This document shows, piece by piece, positions 55,245 to 64,000 of a stretch of 64,000 nucleotides of DNA. Origin of the DNA: Undaria pinnatifida (lineage: Eukaryota > Sar > Phaeophyceae > Laminariales > Alariaceae); assembly GCA_012845835.1 (NCBI GenBank), contig JABAKD010000012.1, positions 949,120 through 1,013,119 on the forward strand, in the 5' to 3' direction. Position 1 is the stretch's first letter, and each line of letters begins with the position of its first letter. Under the pieces are notes generated by a model. The model did no database searches, had not been told where the DNA came from, and saw only the letters and a list, made by a program, of their open reading frames with translations. Position numbers and translations under genes: made by a program.

Positions 55245-55597
55245 TGCGGGGCGATGCGCGAAATATTACAAATTCTACCTACCGACCACCGCCGGTGGCA
55301 GCGCCGACCACCAACATGCCCGCGGCAACCAACGGGCCGGCTAGGTTAACTGCCATGATGGGCCAGGAGGGATCGGTTCGACACCATGCTGGTTTAGCCT
55401 ACCGCAGGCCGACCACAGCAGCAGTCGTTGCAGTCAATCCGAGAGAGGTTGAGCTGGCTGGACAGGTGGAAGATATCCGACGGAGAGCGAGGGCTGAGTA
55501 CGACCATTGCCAGAGACGTTTGGTGCAACAGCAGGGAGAAGTAGTGCTTCATCGCCAACGCGCGGAGGACGCCGAGAGGAAAGTCGTAGAACTCCGG
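55245..55597 (+). CDS. Gene B exon 1 (Ala/Pro-rich start and coiled coil)
   Basis: The donor GTGAGT at 55598 is firm. The acceptor TTTCAG at 55244 is one of several options. The open frame reads TYRPPPVAAPTTNMPAATNG and then a heptad-like segment ending RQRAEDAERKVVELR. If the gene A boundary is the guide, only the last 54 or so codons are the shared exon. Confidence 0.55.
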
Positions 55598-58500
55598 GTG
55601 AGTCGCCGATTTCAGTGTTGGTTTGTTCCAGGATTTACCGGGGCTGCTGCTGCCGCCGTCGCCACTGCTGAAAGACGTTTGAATGGCCAGCTCACCTGCA
55701 GGCGCAACCGTGCGCGATGAACACACCCGTGCCAATTCGAGGAGCACGGTGGTGGCCAAAAAATCCCACATTGCCTCCCCGAGTGCTGCGATGTGTTTGA
55801 TGACTACAAGTTGGCATGGTACACGATATGTACGACCCATGATTTGGCACGGTTGCTTGTATAATCCGAATCTGCGGTTCGGCAAACAACACTGACGTAC
55901 ACACACTGGTGCGCCGCCGAACCAAATGGTAACAGTTTTTCGACCTCAACTTTTAACTGTGCTTCGGTGTCTCCGTCAAACAACCCTTTCGCCTCAGGAT
56001 GAGCTTGCCAACGAACGGCTGGCATCGGATGCGATGGACGCTATCCTGCGAGAGAAGACGGCCTCGCTGGCTGAAGAACAGGTTTGATTTTGCTTTTGTT
56101 CCTAGGTGGTAAGCTACATCGGGCAGTCCGTTCGTGGCACGTCATTGCGTGGCGGCGATATTGCACAGCAATAACTACCGGCATAGTCCAACCCGGGTGA
56201 TGAAAGTAGTGCGCAGTATTGGATGCGCTGGGTTGGCTGTTTGCCCTGGCAAAGTTTGTGTGGGTTGTCCAACGTTTGTGTGGGGCGTTTCAAACATGGA
56301 CGGCCATGTCTACCCAAGTTTTCCCTCCTGGCTCAACGTTTGAGCTCGCTTTGTTTTTCACGACCTTTTTGGAGATTACCTACGGTACACTCACACCTCA
56401 ACCTCCGTTTCACGTTTCCGTCTCCGCGAGCTAGGAGCGCAACGCCGGGCTGAAGCGACTTACGGATAAGTTGATGAAAGAGCGGATTAACGCAAACGCC
56501 TGGGCAAACGAGGTGCGCGAGACGGGTGTATAGACCTACCTTTGCTTAAATCTTGGTGTGCTTACTGCTGCTTTTTTAGATAATAACCTTCCTTTCAGCG
56601 TCGCGGTTGGTTGATCACTAGGGCAGCATCACTCGGTCCCGATACACTAAGGTTTTGGTTGACACCAGACAATACGCGACACGCAGCAGGGAGGTATTCG
56701 TCGAACTTCACCTCTTCTTCCTCGATCAGGGTCGAAATAGCGCACCCCTGAAAACTGATAGCATAACGACGGCGGCACCGACGCGCGCACGGCCACTCCT
56801 AGACGCGGGGGAGGGGGGGGCGTGGAAGAACAGTCGTTTTTCCTTGTCGAAAACCAAACTTCGCACGCGGTCAAGGTTAACTATATCGCGTTCCCAACGC
56901 GCGCCTCCCTTCCTCTCTACAGCCGGTTAGAGGCGACGAAGCTCTAGCTCGTCTTCTTCCAGGAGGAACTGCGGTGGGACCTCCCCGTCAAGCGATCATA
57001 TGCGCGCTATGGTTGCCCGGCGATTTGCGCCAAATCTTTATCGCCAAGAAGATGGGTGATTGTGCGTGCAAGCGAGAGCTTGCCGCGAATGGCCTCGTGA
57101 ACTTGGAGCAGCGCTTCGAGAACCCAGTCATCCTGGGGCAGGGAGGGTACGGCGCTGTGCACCGCGTGACCTGCAAAACGACGGGCAGAAAGTATGCTAT
57201 AAAAAAGGCCAAAGAGGTGAGGTGTGCTGGCTGCAAGAAATGGACTGTCCAGTGTCTGATGGAAGTTGGTTTTCTGTGAACTTGTGTCGCTACGTAAGGT
57301 TGGGCCGTAAAGTGTTAATTGAGAGCGCTATGCATATCATAGCAATGGGGAAATATAGCGCATGGAGTTGTTGTTGTCGTTGTTGGTTGTCGTTGTTGCT
57401 GGTAGTGGTGGTGGTAGTGTCCCCGCATTAACTCATCGCCATAATATAGTCCGTGGTTACAAGACAAAACAAACTTTGTCAGCACTTAACTATCGCCCAC
57501 CCGCGATCGTTTTGTGGCGGCTTCAATGTAGCCCGAACGCGACAAATCGTAGTGCAAACGAAAAAACGAAATCAAAAACGAAATACTAGCGGTCTTCGAC
57601 TACTACACGATATTACCATATGCATCTTGGTGCTTCGTCGGACGTCGACGGCATTGTTTGTTAGCGAGCCTGCTTCCCCGGCGGGGTATAACACGTAAAA
57701 ATTGCTGCTGCTGCTGCTGCGGCTGTGAACATGGCGACACTTTTCGTTTCCCTTCGCTCGCGTACACGAACGTTTCAGCCTTGCCGACATCAAGAGACCC
57801 GTTCTTTTCATTCTTGTACCAGGGAAATTCGGCATACTGCCTGGTGCGCGAGCTTGCCGCGTACGCCATGTGAGTCCTCCCATCCTTCATCCCGTCATGC
57901 GATCAGCCTACTGCTCGAGATTTTTTAGTCACAGACGTTAGGCGTGCGCGTGTCGGCAGCGAGTCGCCACGCGTATATACCGAGGCGGTAGTGTTCGAAG
58001 CCGCACAGGGACTCGTGAATGATAGCTTGCTATAACATACCTGGTATACTCTGGTAGGTGTTACTACTGCGTGTGGGTGTCGGTGTCGGCCGCTTGATGA
58101 TCACACGCACGGGCGTCCGAGGTAGCTCTCGCCTTCTGCCACGTCCGCCCCCCCCTTCCGAATGACGCCATTTCACCCCCTCCGCGCCCCTTGTGCCCCT
58201 CACATCTATCTCAGCTTGCCGAAACACGAGAAGATTATCGATGTCGACTGCTTGAGCGATATCGCAGGGGAAGAGGGCCTTTTAATGGAAATCGCTGTTT
58301 CCGACCTGTACCAGGCCTCCGCGGGAACAAGTAACATCATGTTCACGCTGTCTCAACAGCTTGGGTGAGCATACCCCACAGCACGTGTGCACATGCGGTG
58401 TCGTTGGTCGTTGCAATGATTATGGATCGATTCGATAGAAATATTGTTGAACAGGAAGGCTGCTCGATGCGGTTCGCCAGGTCGAGGTCGTTCTCCACTG

Positions 58501-60752
58501 CTTCGCCGGTTCGCGCCCAGATTTCCTGACGATATCTTGTTTTTTTTTATTTGCGCCGTTCTCTCTTGATCTTGTATTGTTCTTCTTGGTGTTGTGCTGC
58601 GTGTGGCCAGCTTTGAGGCGGACGCCACTGAGGGTCTCTCTTTCATGCACAAGGAAGGGCTCATACATTGTGATGTAAAGGTCGAGAACACCCTCATTTG
58701 CCGCTCCGAGGGCCCTGGAGGATTCGTGGCCAAGGTGACGGACCCGGGACTGTGGTGCGGTGAGTCGGGGTTCGGGGGTGAATGAAGGCGGAAGTTCAAG
58801 AAGGAAAAACAGGAATCACGCGATATGTCCCCGACATTTTTAACGAGTGAACAACAAGATTTTCCCCCAAGGTTTGGGAACATAATGATCATAAAAACCC
58901 TAGCTAAAAGGCACCAATTGACAGGTTTCTCCAGATTGAAAAGTGTTTGTTGTTGAATCGTTCCTATGCCCGGTAAAATCACGCACGGATCAGAACTTGT
59001 TCTATCGGGTTCCTAATACGGCAAATTTCACGTTGTATTCTCCAGATTCTAAATTCATCGTATTTTTTCGCCATTTGGACAAACCAAATCAGTTATTTGT
59101 AAGAATACATTGCATTGGTGTATATTTTGCACGTCAGTTGTTAGCTGGAGGCTTGTTCCTGTCGGCGGGGTATTGGTTGCTTGTTTTCGCGCAAATTTTG
59201 CTACTTCTTCCCCGCAAGTTGTCGTGATTTTATTTTTAACAGCGTTATGATGAGAGCAATGCCGTTAGCAGTGGGGCCCTTGCCAGATTCGGTTCGGTGT
59301 GCTGAAGTCACGAGGTGTAAGAGAGCGAGTGGCGTGTAAGAAAACACAATAATGATACTACAAAAACGGTGACATTGAGGTCGAGGTAGCACCCGCCGTT
59401 GTCACACACCTACCTGCGCCGCCCACGTCACCACATGGATAGCCTTTCGTCGATGCAAACAGGACGCTGTGCCAGCTTTCGTTGTCCTCCGCAACCTAAC
59501 ACTCTATCAAAAACAACACGCAGCCTGACTCGCAGGCAGAAGATGGAGGAAGCCCTTTTCTGTCTATTTTTTTTTCTGAACAACGATAAAATTCCTAAAC
59601 CCCAAATGGTCGTTTTGCCGTCCTTATGCCATTGGTGTTTGGCAAATACAGTATTATATTGTTTTTGTTTTGATGCCTAGGCAATGGGATGATTCACCAC
59701 AAAAGCGCTTCCGTTTCTATCAGAAATCAGTCCTTTGGGTGGGGTGTGGAGCTCCTCATGCGAGGAGACTGATTCTACGATAGCCCCCCCCCAAGAAAAA
59801 AAACATCGATTTTCTATCACGAACGTATCATGGCTGCTCGACACAAGGAAGGATACTATTGAAAGAGAAGTATCCATACATTTCCTTGTGTGCAAAGCCC
59901 TATCGATCGACGACGTCAGGGTGTCGAGGGACACCATATTTCAGGAGATACGACCGGGAGCTGGTTTTGAACCCCGCGATTTCGTTAAAGAAAAGTTGGG
60001 AGGGCTACCGTAGTAAGATTCAGGGCCTACTATACGTATGTGTCATGCAGCGGTAGAGGGGTTATGCTTTTTTTTTTTTTTAATTGCAGTGGGGCTCAGA
60101 GTCACTCGCTCGAGTGACCCCCCTGCTACTTGCGGTCAAAGGCTTTCTTTCGTGCTGTTGTGGGTCTTCGAGATGCTCCCCCAATGGGATACACGTATGC
60201 ATCCCCGACGGGATTGTTGGCTACACACTGCGCCAAAGCAGTGAAGCACAGTCACTCGTGCGGCAAGTGGCTCAGACCCGATAGCGAAAAAACGGAGCAC
60301 CACCCCCGACCGCAGCCTCGATCCTACCGAAAAAAAAAGCCAAGAAGACCTGCACCTCCACCGCATGAACACTCGTCAGCGCTCTTAAACACTTCTGTCC
60401 TCGTCGCAAACGCAACAGGTCTAGGCGAAACGAGAGCCATGAAAACGGGCACCATCGGTTGGACACCTCCGGACAACGTCGTCGGCGCAGTGCTAGCAGC
60501 ACCCGACCAAGACACATTCGCGGTCGGGGTCGACATCTGTTTCCTGGTGGCCCACGCTGCATTGAAGCCCGATTACGTCAGCATGTTTGGTAACCAGGTA
60601 AGGGGAATGTCTGTTCCTGGCGAGGGGGTCGGTCGGGCTGTGAGGGAGGAGGGGGAGGAGCGGGCACTGCACCACAACGAGCGGTGGTAAGGCTCAGAGT
60701 AAACATTGGGCGCCTTTATATGCACTTGTACGTATTGAAGTACCCTCGTAAC

Positions 60753-60804
<52 letters not shown>

Positions 60805-63800
60805 ACCCGTTGTTTCCCCTCCTCCTCTTACCAAGTGTCCACTTGTTTTCTTGTGCAACCCGAACGCCTTCTTTGCCCAACTCCAGATTCTGATGACCGC
60901 GGAAGAACGAGCGCGCCTGCGTGTTTTGCGAGTCGAAGGAGGTGATCACCATCAACTCCGAGTGAGTAGGTTAAGCTTCAGCGTTGACGTTTTTTGTGCG
61001 TCTCTGCACCATCCTTCCCGCGCGCGCTCGATCGAAGAGGGCAGGGTTGACCACATACAATGCCCTGTGCAGTCGGTAAAAAAAAGGGAAATATAAGAGA
61101 ACAGTACAATGAAGACGGGGCAAATCGACTAGCCCCAACATTAAAAAATAACGTGATTCCGGGTAACAGTTTTTTTTTAATGTGGAACGGTGTTTCAACA
61201 TGAACAGCAAAAGTTTAGAGAGAACGCTACTGTATTAATGGTCAAAAGAGATACTTTCACCTCGAACCAAGCCCGTCTTAAGCCGGGGTACTCACTTAAA
61301 CTATGCCCACTTGCTTCATCGCTAGACATGTACAGTAGGTGTAAGCGGTACAGTACGTGTAGCGCCGGCGCCGTTCCTGAAAGCGCACTTCGACTTTCGC
61401 CACGTGTGTACATCGCGTGTTACGTACGTACTGTGTGGGCGAGAACGTTCTGTTCCTTGACCCTTCTTAGATTTTGAAAAAAAAATCCCACACTAATTCC
61501 AAGTATTTTTTTCCCTAAAACACGGGTGCGGTTCTAAAATTGATGCATACCCTATGCCGCAGCCGACGGTGTGTGTCCGTTTGTCTGCTACGTGCGGATT
61601 CAAATACTACGTGGTCCTGACGCTTGGTACTTGCGGTGTGCTTACCTTGCTGTTGGCCGTTTTTTCCCCGAAAATGTGCATGCAGGAAGAGGTAACCTTG
61701 CGCACCATGAACGATGGAAGCCTCCCCCGAATCTTCCTGAAGGCGGCCAACTTCAACTCGGGTCTGCCTCAGTCGGAATTCTCGAGGGTGAGTTTCTGCC
61801 GCACTCGTTTGAGGTGGCGCTTGGTTTTTGCGAGCGCACGTGCCCAGGTTTAACGCGGTCAGTCGTCTACCAGGTACAGTATATATAATCATCATCGATT
61901 GCCACCCGATAGTGTGCGGCGTAAACTTTATGGTGGCGGTGGGTGTTTGCAAAGGTACGTATCATACATCGGATCGGCCTTTTCGATGCACCCTGTCGTT
62001 TTTGTTATCGCCATAATCGATTGCGATGGACAGCGTGCACGTTAGCATCGATCGCCTCACGAACAGCTGCAGAAACAATATTAAGCCCAGGGTAACCAAC
62101 TGAAGTGTTCTAATTCCAAGTGTTACAATTTCTATCATATTAGTCATCCGACAACGTGCGACGTGGACCTCGATCGCTCGTAAGCGTCTTGTAGGAAGAA
62201 GAAAACCCAAGGCAGGCGAGGGGGGTGACTTCAACGCTAGCGTATTAGCTGCTCCCGGAAAATACATTACTCGTCCTTCAAGAGTACACCACGAAATATA
62301 TACTTATTTACAGTTGCCTTACCCGTCTGTGTAGCTCCTTCCGTTTCCTGTTTCTCGTCCCTGGCCTAAAATGGGCCTGCCTCACTTGCTGCCCTTGCCA
62401 GAGCCGAAATCAGAGTGCGTATGTACAAGGCGGTTGCTTTCACCGCGCAATTTTTCCGTTTTTTGGCACGAGCACGTCAGCCCTAAGCCCTACTGCAGCT
62501 AGTTCGACTTCCTAGGGGATAGAGATAGTCTCAATGTTGCGTTGCGACAGACGTCGACCACCCTCTGAACAAGACCGGCCTCACCTAATTTTGAGTGCAG
62601 CACAATTGTTTCCAAACGAGATTTTTTGTTTTGTTTTAGAACACAAACTCAGCAGCCTTGATTCAAAGCCGGTTCAGGTACTCAGGAGACAAGGGATAGT
62701 TTCAACACGACACTGCATCAGACATCGATCACGACGTGAGGAATAAAAATCCATCGGTCACAGCTTCATAGTGGAGCCGAATCCAGCGGTCCATTTAGTT
62801 ACTCCCGCGCATCATTCCCATTCCTGAATAAACTTACGTATAATATGAACCTCGAGTTGTACTTCATTTCGCGTTCCCAGTGAGTTGACCAAACATCAAC
62901 AGGAGGGAGTCATCGGCAAGCTTCTTCGTTTTTTCTCATTCTGGCCTGTGAACTGTACATCGCGAGGTCACGTTTGTATTATTGGTAAGGTTTCGTACAC
63001 AAAAACAAGGGACAACGTACGATACACAAAATGTCGTGTGTTTTTGCACTCATAGCCCTAAATCGTATGGCATTGTGACGGTTTTGAATGATTTCCTTTT
63101 GATAGAAGGGTACCAGTACACTTACGAATGATTATGAGCGACAAGAGTTGGGCTTTCGCGGCCAGCCTCAGGTCGAATCTACTACCTGGTACTTTTGTGG
63201 CCTATTTGAAATATTATTGTCAGTGTTCATCCCAGTGAGGAAGCAGTCAAACAGACGGGCGGACGCATCGAACACGTTTCGACTTTCCGCCGCAGAGACC
63301 CTACGTTAAAAACTACCGCTACCTGGTAGGGAATTGTGATTACGGTCTCACTTTGTATCTACTTTTGGCCCAGGCTTTCTGTTGTTGCCTGCAAGTCAAC
63401 GGGAGTTTTTACCATTTTTCCATGCTACTAAAACCAGCGCACCACGTACCTGTTCGCTTTGATAGAGCCGGAAACCAACCGTTAGCACGGATGTTCTTCG
63501 TGCCGGAAACAAACGAGTTGCTTTTCGGTTCCCGTATTAAGTACCTGGTAAGTTAACGTGAATAAATGAGGGTCGAAGTGGGCGGAAAACAATAGACAAG
63601 CCAAGATTTACCCACCCAGCAATGAACATCAATTTTCTCAAGAAAGGTCGTTCGCCAATGTTGGTCGTTCTTGTTTACAGTAACGAACATATTTTGTATG
63701 TGCCCCGCCGACACGCGCGGCCGAAGTCAACCGACCCCTCCCGATCGCTTCTTCTCCCCACCCGCGCTCTGTACGCAATGCTTTTTGTGTCTAAAGCTAT

Positions 63801-64000
63801 GCGAGGTGCTCGAACAGGCGGTATCCCGCAACCCCATGGAACGACCTAAAATGTCGGCAATCACCGAATTCCTTCGCGATTTAGCGTCGAAGACTGCCGC
63901 CCTCGAGGAAGCGCTCATTGCTCCCCAGCTTGAGAACGACAACCCGCCCGGGATCGACATCCGGTCTGGGATCGCCGCCCCTCCCGTGTTCGCTCCCCCA
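55245..64000 (+). CDS. Kinase gene B: paralogue of gene A, 3' end outside the window
   Basis: Exons are (5' end uncertain) 55245-55597, 55998-56081, 56435-56512, 56669-56693, 56963-57216, 57823-57869, 58215-58364, 58611-58759, 60419-60597, 60887-60961, 61686-61787 and 63797 to the window end. All have AG/GT borders and consistent phases, and no stop interrupts them. The key residues are the loop GQGGYG, AIKK, RELA, HCDVKVEN and DPG. Arg of HRD is Cys and Phe of DFG is Pro, as in gene A. This is the intact member of the pair, predicted to be an active or weakly active non-RD kinase; function is unknown. Confidence 0.85.
55998..56081 (+). CDS. Gene B exon 2 (coiled coil)
   Basis: The exon is 84 nt, phase 0-0, between GCCTCAG and GTTTGA. 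It encodes 28 residues starting DELANERLASDAMDAILREK. It aligns without gaps to gene A exon 2. Confidence 0.8.
56435..56512 (+). CDS. Gene B exon 3 (intact reference for the disrupted gene A exon)
   Basis: The exon is 78 nt, phase 0-0, acceptor GCTAG and donor GTGCGC. It encodes 26 residues with NAGLKRLTDKLMKERINANA. It shows the state of this exon without the TRIM. Confidence 0.75.
56669..56693 (+). CDS. Gene B candidate microexon 4
   Basis: A 25-nt exon between ACACCAG and GTATTC encodes TIRDTQQG plus one base. It supplies the phase 1 that exon 5 (56963) needs. It is supported by the gene A counterpart. Confidence 0.5.
56963..57216 (+). CDS. Gene B exon 5 (kinase N-lobe)
   Basis: It encodes GPPRQAIICALWLPGDLRQI, the CACKRELAANGLVNLEQRF linker, the loop GQGGYGAVHR and YAIKKAKE. 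The acceptor is TTCCAG and the donor GTGAGG. It has one codon more than gene A in the variable start. Confidence 0.85.
57823..57869 (+). CDS. Gene B exon 6 (helix C)
   Basis: The exon is 47 nt, GTACCAG to GTGAGT, and encodes GNSAYCLVRELAAYA plus two bases. The VREL Glu is the expected salt-bridge partner of the AIKK Lys. Confidence 0.8.
58215..58364 (+). CDS. Gene B exon 7 (hinge)
   Basis: The exon is 150 nt, phase 2-2, and encodes HEKIIDVDCLSDIAGEEG then LLMEIAVSDLYQAS. The donor is GTGAGC. Confidence 0.85.
58611..58759 (+). CDS. Gene B exon 8 (catalytic loop)
   Basis: The exon is 149 nt. It encodes FEADATEGLSFMHKEGLIH, HCDVKVENTLIC and KVTDPGLWCG. The catalytic Asp, Lys and Asn and the DxG Asp are present. 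The HRD Arg is Cys. Confidence 0.9.
60419..60597 (+). CDS. Gene B exon 9 (activation segment)
   Basis: The exon is 179 nt. It encodes GLGETRAMKTGTIGWTPPDN and APDQDTFAVGVDICFLV. GTxGWxPPD is close to the GTxxWxAPE pattern with Asp for Glu. Confidence 0.85.
60753..60802. repeat. (CCAG)n microsatellite in gene B intron 9
   Basis: About twelve CCAG units lie here. A shorter run occupies the same place in gene A (27100-27128). Confidence 0.9.
60887..60961 (+). CDS. Gene B exon 10
   Basis: The exon is 75 nt, phase 0-0, CTCCAG to GTGAGT. It encodes ILMTAEERARLRVLRVEGGD within 25 residues. Confidence 0.75.
61686..61787 (+). CDS. Gene B exon 11
   Basis: The exon is 102 nt, phase 0-0, ATGCAG to GTGAGT. 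It encodes TMNDGSLPRIFLKAANFNSG within 34 residues. Confidence 0.8.
61788..63796 (+). other. Gene B intron 11, about 2.0 kb
   Basis: It is twice the length of the gene A counterpart (942 bp). A frame at 63353-63549 ends at a good donor (CCTGGTAAGT) but has no gene A equivalent. The two flanking exons already join in phase, so it is either an alternative exon or chance. Confidence 0.5.
63797..64000 (+). CDS. Gene B exon 12, partial
   Basis: Acceptor CTAAAG. It encodes LCEVLEQAVSRNPMERPKMS, the subdomain XI RP motif, then EFLRDLASKTAALEEAL and the start of a Pro-rich tail (GIAAPPVFAPP). It is open to the window end. Confidence 0.85.

Noticed and set aside
59735-60013. 92-aa frame inside gene B intron 8
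   Set aside because: Protein-like composition but no recognisable motif and no counterpart in gene A; possibly a transposase remnant, not supportable.

Overview
The window is a repeat-dense, intron-rich eukaryotic nuclear sequence. It shows spliced coding exons with GT-AG junctions (mostly gtgagt/gtaagt donors), tRNA-headed SINE-like repeats, LTR, LINE and DNA-transposon remnants, and abundant microsatellites. It has no operons, rRNA or bacterial-type gene density. The style would fit a brown alga or another stramenopile, but no marker proves the taxon; that is inference.

The only convincing host genes are two tandem plus-strand paralogues of one protein-kinase family, each split into 12 recognisable exons. 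Gene A runs from about 19.4 to 30.19 kb and gene B from about 55.2 kb to beyond the window end. The encoded protein has an N-terminal coiled-coil segment, then a kinase domain with a Gly-rich loop (GEGGFG / GQGGYG), AIKK lysine, an HCDxKxxN catalytic loop (a non-RD kinase) and DPG in place of DFG, and then a long Ala/Pro/Gly-rich tail made of internal repeats in gene A. Eight internal exons have identical lengths in the two genes (84, 78, 47, 150, 149, 179, 75 and 102 nt). Recognisable similarity extends upstream of the first mapped exon (about 17.9-19.1 kb against 53.6-54.9 kb), so a unit of at least 12 kb was duplicated.

The most striking result is in gene A exon 3. An 1129-bp TRIM-type LTR element (two 406-bp LTRs differing at one base, 317-bp interior, CCAA target duplication) sits inside the coding exon. 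Removing the element and one CCAA leaves exactly 78 nt and 26 open codons, the same length as the exon in gene B. Gene A intron 5 also holds a foldback MITE and a 1312-bp pogo/Tigger-type TIR element flanked by TA.

Region by region: 0-4.8 kb has no supported gene, with a 3' SINE fragment at 2.26 kb. 4.9-6.4 kb holds tandem repeats. 6.5-7.2 kb is a nested giant palindrome whose right arm runs into a frameshifted OTU-protease-like ORF (7.1-8.1 kb). 8.3-9.6 kb is a degenerate tandem repeat. 11.24-11.79 kb is a TA-flanked MITE. 13.2-14.1 kb is a truncated LINE with an AP-endonuclease start. 14.7-15.0 kb is a tRNA-headed SINE. 17.9-30.2 kb is gene A. 32.1-33.25 kb is a poly-C repeat family. 35.3 kb is a bare poly(A) between 13-bp duplications. 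36.3-38.6 kb holds decayed minus-strand ORFs and a 62-bp minisatellite. 40.1-40.5 kb is a possible LTR-element remnant. 41.8-42.3 kb holds tRNA-like repeats. 42.8-49.1 kb contains two roughly 2-kb arms in inverted order with nested insertions. 50.34-51.26 kb is a 460-bp tandem duplication. 52.2-53.4 kb holds oppositely oriented (CTA)n/(TAG)n arrays. 53.6 kb to the end is gene B.
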